From Pseudomonas sp. (GTDB taxonomy: Bacteria > Pseudomonadota > Gammaproteobacteria > Pseudomonadales > Pseudomonadaceae): a DNA stretch of 64,000 nucleotides. Shown piece by piece: positions 27,092 through 39,568 of this stretch. The translations under genes and the position numbers were made by a program. The stretch's first letter is position 1. Each line of letters opens with the position of its first letter. The notes below the pieces were generated by a model that worked only from the letters and a program-made list of their open reading frames with translations, was not told the DNA's origin and made no database searches. The stretch covers positions 69,509 through 133,508 of the forward strand of contig NZ_PEKX01000024.1 in the NCBI RefSeq assembly GCF_002796985.1, in the 5' to 3' direction.

Positions 27092-27310
27092 ATGTCGAAA
27101 GAAGACAGCTTCGAAATGGAAGGCACTGTCGTCGACACCCTGCCCAACACCATGTTCCGCGTGGAGTTGGAGAACGGGCACGTCGTTACCGCGCACATCT
27201 CCGGGAAGATGCGCAAGAACTACATCCGCATCCTGACCGGCGACAAAGTTCGCGTTGAACTGACGCCCTACGACCTGTCCAAGGGTCGCATCACCTACCG
27301 CGCTCGCTGA
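27092..27310 (+). CDS. infA: Translation initiation factor IF-1
   Basis: A 72-residue single S1/OB-fold protein that binds the ribosomal A site during initiation ([29 protein letters not shown], then [30 protein letters not shown]). Length and sequence are near-invariant in gammaproteobacteria. It has its own 104-bp upstream gap, where TTGGCG (27002-27007) and CACAAT (27026-27031) at 18 bp spacing may form a promoter. It is followed by two hairpins. Confidence 0.97.
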
Positions 27311-27348
27311 CAGACGGTAAGTGCCGGCAAAAACCGGCACACAGAAAG

Positions 27349-27373
27349 ACGCCCGGCATTGCCGGGCGTTTTC
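27349..27373. terminator. Terminator between infA and clpA
   Basis: Stem ACGCCCGGC / GCCGGGCGT with a 3-base loop, followed by TTTTCGTTT on the plus strand. A second, smaller hairpin GTGCCGG / CCGGCAC lies just upstream at 27321-27340. The infA and clpA genes converge here. Confidence 0.82.
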
Positions 27374-27396
27374 GTTTGGGCCTTATGTATTAAACG

Positions 27397-29670
27397 TCAG
27401 GCCGGCTCTGCAGCGATCACCTCGAATTCGAAGGCCAGCTCGCCGTCCTTCAAATCCACATGGGCCATACCACCATGCTCGGCCAGCTCGCCGAACAGGA
27501 TCTCCTCGGCCAGCGGCCGCTTGATCTTGTCCTGAATGAGCCGCGCCATCGGACGAGCACCCATCTGCGGGTCGTAACCCTTGTCCGCCAGCCAGGCGCG
27601 CGCGGAGTCGCTGACCTCGATCTGCACGTGCTTGTCCTCCAGCTGCGCCTGAAGCTCCGTGAGGAACTTGTCGACGATACTCTTGATAGTCTCGTGACTG
27701 AGGCGACCAAACTGGATGATGGTATCCAGGCGGTTACGGAACTCCGGAGTGAAGCTCTTCTTGATCACTTCCATCGCATCGTTGGAGTGGTCCTGTTGCG
27801 TGAAGCCGATGGAGGCCCGCGCCGCGGTTTCCGCGCCAGCATTGGTGGTCATGATCAGGATGACGTTGCGGAAATCCGCCTTGCGCCCGTTGTTGTCGGT
27901 CAGGGTACCGTGGTCCATCACCTGCAACAGCAGGTTGAAGACTTCCGGATGCGCCTTCTCGATCTCATCCAGCAGCAACACGCAGTGCGGTGTCTTGGTG
28001 ATAGCCTCGGTGAGCAGACCACCCTGGTCGAAGCCGACGTAGCCCGGAGGTGCACCGATCAGACGGGACACGGTGTGCCGCTCCATGTACTCGGACATAT
28101 CGAAGCGCACCAGCTCCACACCTAGCGCCTTGGCCAACTGGCGAGCCACCTCGGTCTTGCCTACCCCGGTCGGACCGGAGAACAGGAAGGAACCGACCGG
28201 CTTGTCCGGCGACTTGAGGCCGGCGCGTGACAGCTTGATGGCAGTGGACAGCGACTCGATGGCTGCCGCCTGTCCGAACACGGTCAGCTTCAGGTCGCGC
28301 TCAAGGTTGCGCAACAGCTCTTTATCGGAGCTGGAGACGTGCTTGGGCGGAATCCGCGCGATCTTCGCGACGATGTCCTCGACCTGAGGCACTTCGATGC
28401 GCTTCACGCGCTTCTCTTCCGGCTGCAGGCGCTGATAGGCGCCTGCCTCGTCAATTACGTCGATGGCCTTGTCCGGCATGTGCCGGTCATTGATGTAACG
28501 GGCGGCCAACTCGGCGGCGGCGCGCAGCGCCTCATCGCTGTACTCGATGTGGTGATGCTGCTCGAAGCGCGGCTTCAGGCCCTTCAGGATACCGAAAGTA
28601 TCCTCGACGGACGGTTCGGTGACATCGACCTTCTGGAAGCGACGAGCCAGTGCGCGATCCTTCTCGAAGATGCCACGGAACTCCTGGAAGGTGGTGGAGC
28701 CGATGCAGCGAATCTCACCGGAAGACAGCAGCGGTTTGAGCAGGTTGGACGCGTCCATCACCCCGCCCGACGCCGCACCGGCACCGATGATGGTGTGGAT
28801 TTCATCGATGAACAGCACCGCATGGGGGCGCTTGCGCAGCTCGTTGAGCAGCGCCTTGAAGCGCTTCTCAAAGTCACCGCGATACTTGGTGCCCGCCAGC
28901 AGCGCACCCAGATCCAGGGAGTAGACGACACTGTCGGACAGCAGGTCCGGCACCTGACCATCAACGATGCGCTTGGCCAGGCCTTCGGCGATTGCGGTCT
29001 TGCCGACGCCGGCCTCGCCCACCAGTAGCGGGTTGTTCTTGCGGCGACGAGCCAGGATCTGCGCGACGCGCTCGACCTCCAGCTCGCGACCAACCAACGG
29101 ATCGATACGCCCCTGGCGCGCCAGGTCATTCAGGTTGCTGGCATAGGCATCCAGAGGATGGCTGGAGGTAGACGACTCGCCGCCCTCCTCGTCCTGCATC
29201 TCTTGCTCGCTTTCCTGATGCTCGGCGTGGCCCGGCACCTTGGAGATGCCATGGGCGATGTAATTGACCACGTCGATACGCGCGACGCTCTGCTGCTTGA
29301 GCAGGAACACCGCCTGACTTTCCTGCTCACTGAAGATGGCAACCAGCACATTGGCGCCGGTGACTTCGCGCTTGCCGGAACTCTGCACGTGGAATACCGC
29401 ACGCTGCAGGACGCGCTGGAAGCCCAGGGTTGGCTGGGTTTCGCGGTCCTCGTCGTGCTGAGGGATCAGCGGCGTAGTGGAATCGATGAACTCCTGCAGG
29501 TCTCGCCGCAGCTTGTCCAGATTCGCACCGCACGCCTTCAGGACCGTCGCGGCCGCTTCATTATCAAGAAGCGCCAACAGCAAGTGCTCAACGGTCATGA
29601 ACTCGTGCCGCTTCGCCCGCGCCTCCTTGAAGGCGAGATTGAGGGTGACTTCGAGCTCTCGATTCAACAT
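27397..29670 (-). CDS. clpA: ATP-dependent Clp protease ATP-binding subunit ClpA
   Basis: The 757-residue unfoldase that feeds substrates to ClpP. The N-domain (1-140) is the docking site for ClpS. AAA+ module D1 has Walker A GEAGVGKTAIAEGLA near residue 215 and D2 has GPTGVGKTEVARQLA near 500. The ClpP-docking loop IGF is present in ASIGFTQQDHSN near residue 620, so it should pair with ClpP rather than act alone like ClpB. An acidic linker after the N-domain (HQESEQEMQDEEGGESSTSS) is normal. It follows clpS by 28 bp. Confidence 0.97.
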   Translation of the reverse strand: MLNRELEVTLNLAFKEARAKRHEFMTVEHLLLALLDNEAAATVLKACGANLDKLRRDLQEFIDSTTPLIPQHDEDRETQPTLGFQRVLQRAVFHVQSSGKREVTGANVLVAIFSEQESQAVFLLKQQSVARIDVVNYIAHGISKVPGHAEHQESEQEMQDEEGGESSTSSHPLDAYASNLNDLARQGRIDPLVGRELEVERVAQILARRRKNNPLLVGEAGVGKTAIAEGLAKRIVDGQVPDLLSDSVVYSLDLGALLAGTKYRGDFEKRFKALLNELRKRPHAVLFIDEIHTIIGAGAASGGVMDASNLLKPLLSSGEIRCIGSTTFQEFRGIFEKDRALARRFQKVDVTEPSVEDTFGILKGLKPRFEQHHHIEYSDEALRAAAELAARYINDRHMPDKAIDVIDEAGAYQRLQPEEKRVKRIEVPQVEDIVAKIARIPPKHVSSSDKELLRNLERDLKLTVFGQAAAIESLSTAIKLSRAGLKSPDKPVGSFLFSGPTGVGKTEVARQLAKALGVELVRFDMSEYMERHTVSRLIGAPPGYVGFDQGGLLTEAITKTPHCVLLLDEIEKAHPEVFNLLLQVMDHGTLTDNNGRKADFRNVILIMTTNAGAETAARASIGFTQQDHSNDAMEVIKKSFTPEFRNRLDTIIQFGRLSHETIKSIVDKFLTELQAQLEDKHVQIEVSDSARAWLADKGYDPQMGARPMARLIQDKIKRPLAEEILFGELAEHGGMAHVDLKDGELAFEFEVIAAEPA

Positions 29671-29698
29671 GACTTCACCTCGCTCCCAAACATCCGCA

Positions 29699-30061
29699 TC
29701 AACCTTCTATCTCAATTTCGCACAACAGTGGATGTTGGCTCTCCCTCGCATATTGATTGACCTGCATGGCTTTGGTTTCCGCGACATCGCGGGTAAAGGT
29801 CCCGCAGTGCGCCTTGCCCTGGGTATGCACCGTCAACATGACCTTGGTTGCCTGCTCGCGGTTCATGTTGAAGTACAGCTCAAGCACCTCAACCACGAAA
29901 TCCATCGGGGTGTAATCATCGTTGAACATGATGACCCGATACATCGATGGCGCCTTCAGGGCAGGCTTGGCTTCTTCAACCGCCAGCCCCGCACCGTCGT
30001 CTTCCAATGGATCCGGGCGGTCCTGATTGAATGTTAGTCGAATCTGGCTACTTGCATGCAT
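29699..30061 (-). CDS. clpS: ATP-dependent Clp protease adaptor ClpS
   Basis: A 120-residue adaptor that binds N-degron residues and hands substrates to ClpA. A disordered N-terminus (MHASSQIRLTFNQDRPDPLEDDG) precedes the core PSMYRVIMFNDDYTPMDFVVEVLELYF, with the NDDYTPM pocket motif and the VHTQGKAHCGTFTRDVAETK loop that forms the N-degron site. The frame runs 32 codons further upstream, but the family N-terminus is MHA-SQIRLTFNQDRP, so I chose ATG at 30059-30061; no strong ribosome site is visible for either. Confidence 0.95.
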   Translation of the reverse strand: MHASSQIRLTFNQDRPDPLEDDGAGLAVEEAKPALKAPSMYRVIMFNDDYTPMDFVVEVLELYFNMNREQATKVMLTVHTQGKAHCGTFTRDVAETKAMQVNQYARESQHPLLCEIEIEG

Positions 30062-30289
30062 GCTGGAATAAAAGCTTTGCGAGTGGGTGAATGAGTGGGC
30101 CGGTCGGAGTTTGAATCGTCTCTCAGGCCCAGACGACGCCGCCTTGACTAACGGCAAAAGGGTGTTACAACCAAAGGATACCCCCCGGAGGGTATCAGGA
30201 GTTCCGGACGCCAGTCTTCAAAAAAGGGCATAGCGGAATAGTAGTGGATGATACTCCAGCGATGGAGTCCTTTGCAGAGGGATATCAGC

Positions 30290-30565
30290 ATGCTTAGCGG
30301 TAAGGTCAAGTGGTTCAACAACGCCAAGGGCTACGGTTTCATCCTGGCTGATGGCCGAGATGAGGACCTGTTTGCTCACTACTCGGCAATCCAGATGGAT
30401 GGCTACAAGACACTCAAGGCCGGCCAACCCGTCAGTTTCGAGATCCTGCAAGGTCCGAAGGGGTTGCACGCGGTGAATATCCAGCCCGTCAACGCCAATG
30501 CATCCACCCCATCCGCACAGACTGCCCCAAGCAGCGAGGCGCAGAACATCACGGCGGAAGCCTGA
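30290..30565 (+). CDS. cspD: Cold-shock domain protein CspD
   Basis: A 91-residue protein with one cold-shock domain (residues 1-67: MLSGKVKWFNNAKGYGFIL, then DLFAHYSAIQMDGYKTLKAGQPVSFEI) including both RNP motifs, and a short Ser/Ala/Thr-rich tail. E. coli CspD is induced in stationary phase and inhibits replication; divergence from clpS/clpA matches the E. coli arrangement. The ATG at 30290 is chosen because AGAGGGATA precedes it and the family starts here; the frame is open further upstream. The 228-bp divergent gap holds a GATACCC...GGGTATC inverted repeat (30178-30197). Confidence 0.93.
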   Translation: MLSGKVKWFNNAKGYGFILADGRDEDLFAHYSAIQMDGYKTLKAGQPVSFEILQGPKGLHAVNIQPVNANASTPSAQTAPSSEAQNITAEA

Positions 30566-30588
30566 TTCGTCAAGGATCAGACGAAACG

Positions 30589-30617
30589 AAAAAGGCCGGC
30601 AGCTAGCCGGCCTTTTT
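30589..30617. terminator. Bidirectional terminator between cspD and icd
   Basis: Stem AAAAAGGCCGGC / GCCGGCCTTTTT around AGCTA, with A and T tracts flanking, between the convergent cspD and icd genes. Confidence 0.85.
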
Positions 30618-30636
30618 TCATGGGCGAAGTACTCGC

Positions 30637-31890
<1,254 letters not shown>

Positions 31891-32247
31891 GCTGAACTCC
31901 GCTTTTTGGTTGAAACCCTCTTGCAGGCCATGAGGGTAGCTCACAAGTCGGTCATCGAACTACATCATTCCTTAGTCTAAAAAAGGGACACGGCTCACCC
32001 TGCCTTTAGGGTGGTATACTGGCCGGCATGACTTAATGGTCATCGAGGTCCGAGCAGTCTGGGACCAGACTCTCTCCTCGCAACGGCGCACGTCCCCACC
32101 AGGATCCCGCCGTACAACGCTCTACTGGCGCCCCAATATCCCCGCGGCAAATCTCGAAGGTCGGTCAACCACTTCGTTGAACGCAAGCGTGTACCAACGC
32201 GATTCGAGACTCTGTGCGCGCCCAGCAAAGAAGAGAGTTAGAACGAG
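31891..32247. promoter_or_regulatory. Divergent icd/idh control region
   Basis: A 357-bp gap holding promoters for both isocitrate dehydrogenase genes. On the plus strand TGGTATACT at 32012-32020 is an extended -10 element with a poor -35, giving idh an mRNA leader of about 220 nt. The remainder shows no coding potential, but several short complementary segments such as GTCTGGGACCAGAC (32057-32070) could fold. I could not identify a specific operator. Confidence 0.45.
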
Positions 32248-34470
<2,223 letters not shown>

Positions 34471-34488
34471 GCCACCTCGCGTGACGCC

Positions 34489-34516
34489 AGAACCCCCGGG
34501 CCTTCCCGGGGGTTCT
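34489..34516 (+). terminator. Terminator after idh
   Basis: Stem AGAACCCCCGGG / CCCGGGGGTTCT with a CCTT loop, followed by GCTTTCT, 18 bp after the idh stop. Confidence 0.82.
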
Positions 34517-34582
34517 GCTTTCTGCGCCCGGCAACGTTAAACTTGCGCCCTTGAGCACTTATCCGAAAGGGAATCCGCACCC

Positions 34583-35026
34583 ATGCGCTGGCTAGCACAC
34601 GTCACCGTCGCCACCATCGTCGAAGACCAGGGCCGCTTCCTGCTGGTGGAAGAAATGTCCGCTGACAAAAAACAGGTCATCAACCAGCCCGCCGGCCACC
34701 TGGAGGCCAACGAAACCCTGATCGAGGCCGCCGTACGCGAAACCCTCGAGGAAACCGGCTGGGACGTGGAGCTGACTGCCGTCACCGGCATCTACCTGTA
34801 CACGGCACCCAGCAACGGCATCACCTACCAGCGCGTCTGCTTCGCCGCCCGCCCCCTGCGCCATCACCCCAAGCGCGAGCTGGACGACGGTATCCTCGGC
34901 GCCCGCTGGATGACCCGCGAAGAACTGGCCGCGCAGCCCGAACGCTGGCGCAGCCACCTGGTGCTGCGCTGCATCGATGATTACCTGAAAGGTGACCGCT
35001 TCCCGCTGGCCCTGATCCGAGACTGA
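34583..35026 (+). CDS. nudJ: Nudix hydrolase, NudJ-like phosphatase
   Basis: A 147-residue Nudix hydrolase. The Nudix box is complete at residues 38-60: GHLEANETLIEAAVRETLEE followed by TGW, matching Gx5Ex7REUxEExGU. The protein resembles E. coli NudJ, which hydrolyses nucleoside tri- and diphosphates and HMP-PP. It starts 84 bp upstream of mnmA on the same strand, as in many proteobacteria (nudJ-mnmA-hflD-purB). GAAAGGGAA precedes the ATG. Exact substrate is not predictable. Confidence 0.88.
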   Translation: MRWLAHVTVATIVEDQGRFLLVEEMSADKKQVINQPAGHLEANETLIEAAVRETLEETGWDVELTAVTGIYLYTAPSNGITYQRVCFAARPLRHHPKRELDDGILGARWMTREELAAQPERWRSHLVLRCIDDYLKGDRFPLALIRD

Positions 35027-35109
35027 GCCAAGCCTAAGCCGGCAGCCGAGCCTCTGCCGCTCGGCTCTGGTAGAATCGCCCTCTTTACCTGCGTTCGTGA
35101 CCCGCCGCC

Positions 35110-36249
35110 ATGTCTGATTCATCCTCTTCTTCGCCGAAGACTCCCCAGAACACCCGCGTCATCGTCGGCATGTCCGGCGGCGTGGACTCTTCCGTCTCCG
35201 CCCTCCTCCTCAAGGAGCAGGGCTACCAGGTGGAAGGTCTGTTCATGAAGAACTGGGAAGAAGACGACGGCACCGAATACTGCACCGCCATGACCGACCT
35301 CGCCGACGCCCAGGCCGTCTGCGACCGCATCGACATCAAGCTGCACACCGCCAACTTCGCCGCGGAATACTGGGACAACGTCTTCGAGCACTTCCTCGAG
35401 GAATACAAGGCCGGCCGCACGCCGAACCCGGACATTCTCTGCAACCGCGAGATCAAGTTCAAAGCCTTCCTCGACTACGCCGTCGCCCTGGGCGCCGACC
35501 TGATCGCCACCGGGCACTACGTGCGCCGCCGTGATATCGACGGCCGCAGCGAACTGCTCAAGGGCTTGGACCCGAACAAGGACCAGAGCTACTTCCTCCA
35601 CGCAGTGGGCGGCGAGCAGATCGGCAAGACCCTGTTCCCGGTTGGCGAACTGGAGAAGCCCGAGGTTCGCGCCATCGCCGAGAAATACGGCCTGGCCACC
35701 GCGAAGAAGAAAGACTCCACCGGCATCTGCTTCATCGGCGAGCGTCGCTTCAGCGACTTCCTCAAGCAGTACCTGCCCGCTCAGCCCGGCAACATCGAGA
35801 CTACCGACGGCACGGTCATCGGCCAGCATGTCGGCCTGATGTACCACACCATCGGCCAGCGCCAGGGGCTGGGCATCGGCGGTCTGAAGAATGCCGACGA
35901 CAGCCCCTGGTACGTCCTGGAGAAGGACCTGGCGCGCAACGTCCTGATTGTTGGCCAGGGCAACGACCACCCGTGGCTGTTCTCCCGCGCCCTGCATGCC
36001 TCGCACATCTATTGGGTCAACCCCATCGACCTGGACCAGCCCAAGGCCCTGCGCGCCAAGGTGCGCTACCGCCAGGCGGACCAGGACTGCGTGCTGGAGC
36101 GTACCGAAAACGGCTACCGCGCCGTCTTCGACGAGCCACAGCGCGCCGTCACCCCCGGCCAGTCCGTCGTCTTCTATGACGGCGAAATCTGCCTCGGCGG
36201 TGGCGTCATCGAATCCGCAGAACCCGCGTTCGCTAAGGACCATCCATGA
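35110..36249 (+). CDS. mnmA: tRNA-uridine 2-sulfurtransferase MnmA
   Basis: A 379-residue enzyme that adenylates and thiolates U34 of tRNA-Lys, -Glu and -Gln, taking sulfur from TusE. The PP-loop is GMSGGVDSSVSALLL (residues about 19-33). The first catalytic Cys is in PNPDILCNREIKF and the persulfide-forming Cys is in DSTGICFIGERRF. The central and C-terminal beta-barrel domains are complete. Together with tusDCBE at 13.3-14.7 kb this gives most of the s2U34 pathway. Its stop overlaps the hflD start by four bases. Confidence 0.97.
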   Translation: MSDSSSSSPKTPQNTRVIVGMSGGVDSSVSALLLKEQGYQVEGLFMKNWEEDDGTEYCTAMTDLADAQAVCDRIDIKLHTANFAAEYWDNVFEHFLEEYKAGRTPNPDILCNREIKFKAFLDYAVALGADLIATGHYVRRRDIDGRSELLKGLDPNKDQSYFLHAVGGEQIGKTLFPVGELEKPEVRAIAEKYGLATAKKKDSTGICFIGERRFSDFLKQYLPAQPGNIETTDGTVIGQHVGLMYHTIGQRQGLGIGGLKNADDSPWYVLEKDLARNVLIVGQGNDHPWLFSRALHASHIYWVNPIDLDQPKALRAKVRYRQADQDCVLERTENGYRAVFDEPQRAVTPGQSVVFYDGEICLGGGVIESAEPAFAKDHP

Positions 36250-36866
36250 GCGATCTGCACGACCAGATCATCGCCCTCTCCGGCGTCTTTGAGGCCGCTG
36301 CCCTGGTAGACCGTCTTGCCCGCACCGGGCAGATCCCCGAGGCGCCGCTGGGCTGCATGCTCGGCAGCCTGCTGGTACGCGACCCGAAGACCACCCTCGA
36401 CGTCTACGGCGGCGATACTGCCAACCTGCGTGAGGGCTTCCGCGCCCTGGTCAGCGCCCTGGAGCGCGACCCCAACAGTCTGCAGCGCGAGCCCCTGCGC
36501 TATGCCCTGTCGCTGATCGGCCTGGAACGCCAGCTGAACAAGCGTCCCGACATGCTCGATATCATGGGCACCCGCCTGGACCAGGTCCAACAGCAGGTGC
36601 AGCACTTCGGCCTGGTCCACGAGAACGTCATCGCCTCCTGCGCCGGCCTCTACCAGGACACCCTGAGCACCTTCCGTCAGCGCATCCAGGTGCATGGCGA
36701 CATGCGCCACCTGCAGATCAACGCCAACGCCGCGCGCATTCGCGCCCTGCTGCTGGCTGGCATCCGCTCCGCACGCCTGTGGCGACAGCTCGGCGGCAAC
36801 CGCTGGCAGATGCTGTTCAGCCGGAAGAAAATGCTCAACGAGCTGCGCCCCCTGTTACGCGGCTGA
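36246..36866 (+). CDS. hflD: High-frequency lysogenization protein HflD
   Basis: A 206-residue helical membrane-associated protein of the HflD/YcfC family (HDQIIALSGVFEAAALVDRLARTG near the N-terminus, and LQINANAARIRALLLAGIRSARLWRQLGG near the C-terminus). In E. coli HflD interferes with lambda CII; its everyday cellular role is unclear. Conserved position between mnmA and purB with an ATGA overlap supports the call. Confidence 0.92.
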   Translation: MSDLHDQIIALSGVFEAAALVDRLARTGQIPEAPLGCMLGSLLVRDPKTTLDVYGGDTANLREGFRALVSALERDPNSLQREPLRYALSLIGLERQLNKRPDMLDIMGTRLDQVQQQVQHFGLVHENVIASCAGLYQDTLSTFRQRIQVHGDMRHLQINANAARIRALLLAGIRSARLWRQLGGNRWQMLFSRKKMLNELRPLLRG

Positions 36867-36961
36867 AGCAAGCTCCTGCGGTCGTCGCAAGGGCGACCGG
36901 TTCGCGCCATTCATGTATGATGTGCGCCCTTTTCGTTGACCGACAGCTACGAGAACGCCCC

Positions 36962-38332
36962 ATGCAGCTTTCCTCCCTTACCGCGGTATCCCCCGTTGAC
37001 GGCCGTTACGGCAGCAAAACCAGCGCCCTGCGTCCGATTTTCAGCGAATACGGCCTGATCCGTTTCCGCGTCCTGGTGGAGGTTCGCTGGCTCCAGCGTC
37101 TCGCCGCCCACGCCGGCGTCCCTGAAGTCGCGCCCTTCTCCGCCGAAGCCAACGCCCTGCTGAACCAGCTGGCGGACGACTTCCAGCTGGAGCACGCGCA
37201 GCGCATCAAGGACATCGAGCGCACCACCAACCACGACGTGAAAGCCGTGGAATACCTGCTCAAGGAACAAGCCGCCAAGCTGCCGGAACTGGCCAAGGTC
37301 AGCGAGTTCATCCACTTCGCCTGCACTTCCGAGGACATCAACAACCTGTCCCACGCCCTGATGCTGCGCGAAGGCCGTGACACCGTGCTGCTGCCGCTGA
37401 TGCACCAGATCGCCGACTCCATCCGCGAGCTCGCGGTGAAGTTCGCCGACGTGCCGATGCTCTCGCGCACCCACGGCCAGCCGGCCTCCCCGACCACCCT
37501 GGGCAAGGAGCTGGCCAACGTCGTCTACCGCCTGGAGCGCCAGATCAAGCAAGTTGCCTCGGTCGAACTGCTCGGCAAGATCAACGGTGCCGTGGGCAAC
37601 TACAACGCCCATCTCTCGGCCTATCCGCAAGTGGATTGGGAAACCAACGCCCGCGAGTTCATCGAAGGTGACCTGGGCCTGAACTGGAACCCCTACACCA
37701 CCCAGATCGAGCCGCACGACTACATCGCCGAACTGTTCGACGCCGTGGCCCGCTTCAACACTATCCTCATCGACTTCGACCGCGACGTCTGGGGCTACAT
37801 CTCCCTGGGCTACTTCAAGCAGAAGACCGTCGCCGGCGAGATCGGCTCCTCGACCATGCCGCACAAGGTCAACCCGATCGACTTCGAGAACTCCGAAGGC
37901 AACCTGGGCATTGCCAACGCACTGCTCCAGCACCTGGCCAGCAAGCTGCCGATCTCCCGCTGGCAGCGCGACCTGACCGACTCCACCGTGCTGCGCAACC
38001 TGGGCGTCGGCTTTGCCCACAGCGTCATCGCCTACGAAGCCAGCCTCAAGGGCATCGGCAAGCTGGAGCTGAACGCCGCACGCATCGCCGCCGACCTGGA
38101 TGCCTGCTGGGAAGTCCTCGCCGAGCCGGTGCAGACCGTCATGCGCCGCTATGGCATCGAGAATCCCTACGAGAAGCTCAAGGAGCTGACCCGCGGCAAA
38201 GGCATCAGCGCCGAAGCCCTGCAGGTATTCATCGAAGGCCTCAACATGCCGGCAGAAGCCAAGGCCGAGCTGAAGAAACTGACCCCCGCGAACTACATCG
38301 GTAACGCCGCCGCCCAGGCCAAGCGCATCTGA
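36962..38332 (+). CDS. purB: Adenylosuccinate lyase
   Basis: A 456-residue tetrameric enzyme of the fumarase/aspartase superfamily, catalysing two fumarate-releasing steps of purine synthesis (SAICAR to AICAR, and adenylosuccinate to AMP). The signature loop GEIGSSTMPHKVNPIDFENS carries the catalytic Ser; the general-acid His lies in SRTHGQPASPTTLGKEL. The frame is open well upstream through hflD, but the family start MQLSSLTAVSPVDGRYG at 36962 is clear. A short own leader (95 bp) follows hflD, and an intrinsic terminator follows the stop. Confidence 0.97.
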   Translation: MQLSSLTAVSPVDGRYGSKTSALRPIFSEYGLIRFRVLVEVRWLQRLAAHAGVPEVAPFSAEANALLNQLADDFQLEHAQRIKDIERTTNHDVKAVEYLLKEQAAKLPELAKVSEFIHFACTSEDINNLSHALMLREGRDTVLLPLMHQIADSIRELAVKFADVPMLSRTHGQPASPTTLGKELANVVYRLERQIKQVASVELLGKINGAVGNYNAHLSAYPQVDWETNAREFIEGDLGLNWNPYTTQIEPHDYIAELFDAVARFNTILIDFDRDVWGYISLGYFKQKTVAGEIGSSTMPHKVNPIDFENSEGNLGIANALLQHLASKLPISRWQRDLTDSTVLRNLGVGFAHSVIAYEASLKGIGKLELNAARIAADLDACWEVLAEPVQTVMRRYGIENPYEKLKELTRGKGISAEALQVFIEGLNMPAEAKAELKKLTPANYIGNAAAQAKRI

Positions 38333-38350
38333 GATTCGCTCTGACTTTGC

Positions 38351-38376
38351 ACGCCCGGCTGTGCCGGGCGTTTTTG
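38351..38376 (+). terminator. Terminator after purB
   Basis: Stem ACGCCCGGC / GCCGGGCGT with a TGT loop followed by TTTTGTTT. It sits 18 bp after purB and 16 bp before roxA, whose transcription must therefore begin close by or read through. Confidence 0.85.
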
Positions 38377-38392
38377 TTTCAAGGACTTAACC

Positions 38393-39568
38393 ATGAATCC
38401 TGCTATTCCTCTTCAGCTTTTGGGCGGCATCAGCGCCGAAGAATTCCTCCGCGATTACTGGCAGAAAAAGCCCCTGCTGGTACGCCAGGCCATCCCCGAC
38501 TTCAAGAGCCCGCTGGACCCTGACGAACTGGCCGGTCTTGCCCTGGAAGAGATGATCGAATCGCGCATCGTCCTCGAACACGGCGACAGCCCCTGGGAGC
38601 TGCGCCGCGGTCCGTTCCAGGAAGATACTTTCAGCCAGATGCCCGAGCGCGACTGGACCCTGCTGGTGCAGGCCGTCGACCAGTTCATCCCGGAGGTCGC
38701 CGAACTGCTGGAACACTTCAAGTTCCTGCCCAGCTGGCGTATTGACGACGTGATGATCAGCTACGCGGCCCCAGGCGGCGGCGTCGGCCCACACTTCGAC
38801 AACTACGACGTGTTCCTCCTGCAGGGCCACGGCCACCGCCACTGGAAAGTCGGCCAGACCTGCGACGCCAGCAGCCCAATGCTGCCCCATGCCGACCTGC
38901 GCATCCTCGCCGAATTCGAAGAAAGTGCCGACTGGGTGCTGGAACCCGGTGACATGCTCTACCTGCCGCCACGCGTGGCCCACTACGGCATCGCCGAAGA
39001 CGACTGCATGACCTACTCGGTCGGCTTCCGTGCGCCCAGCGCCGCTGAAGTGCTGACCCACTTCACCGACTTCCTGGCCCAGTTCCTTTCCGACGAGGAG
39101 CGCTACAGCGATGCCGGCATGGCGGCGATGAAAGGCGACTTCGACCAGCACCAGATCCAGCGCGACGCTCTCGACCGCCTGAAGAACCTGCTACAGGAAC
39201 ACATGAGCGACGAGCGCCTGCTGCTCACCTGGTTCGGCCAGTTCATGACCGAACCGCGCTACCCGGAACTGGTAGCCGGCGAAGAGATCGAGGAAGGCGA
39301 CCTGACCGCCGCCATCGAAGACGGTGAGGTGCTGATCCGCAACCCCAGCGCCCGCATGGCCTGGAGCGAAGTGGACGTCGGCCTGCTGCTGTTCGCCAGC
39401 GGCCAGACCGTGGTCCTGCCGGAAAAACTGCGCGACCTGCTCAAGCTGGTGTGCTCGGCGGAGTCGCTGCACGAAGGGAATCTCGGCCAATGGCTGGCCG
39501 ACGACGATGGGCGTAAGCTCATCGGAGAACTGATCAAACAGGGCAGTCTGGAGTTTGCCGATGAGTAG
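38393..39568 (+). CDS. roxA: Ribosomal protein uL16 arginine 3-hydroxylase (JmjC/cupin)
   Basis: A 391-residue 2-oxoglutarate/Fe(II) oxygenase of the RoxA/YcfD family, which hydroxylates an arginine of ribosomal protein L16. The iron triad is visible: His134 and Asp136 in GVGPHFDNYDVF, and His197 in RVAHYGIAEDD. The N-terminal FLRDYWQKKPLLVRQAI motif and C-terminal winged-helix region (WSEVDVGLLLFASGQTVVLP) are typical. It overlaps the downstream acetyltransferase gene by 8 bases. Confidence 0.94.
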   Translation: MNPAIPLQLLGGISAEEFLRDYWQKKPLLVRQAIPDFKSPLDPDELAGLALEEMIESRIVLEHGDSPWELRRGPFQEDTFSQMPERDWTLLVQAVDQFIPEVAELLEHFKFLPSWRIDDVMISYAAPGGGVGPHFDNYDVFLLQGHGHRHWKVGQTCDASSPMLPHADLRILAEFEESADWVLEPGDMLYLPPRVAHYGIAEDDCMTYSVGFRAPSAAEVLTHFTDFLAQFLSDEERYSDAGMAAMKGDFDQHQIQRDALDRLKNLLQEHMSDERLLLTWFGQFMTEPRYPELVAGEEIEEGDLTAAIEDGEVLIRNPSARMAWSEVDVGLLLFASGQTVVLPEKLRDLLKLVCSAESLHEGNLGQWLADDDGRKLIGELIKQGSLEFADE

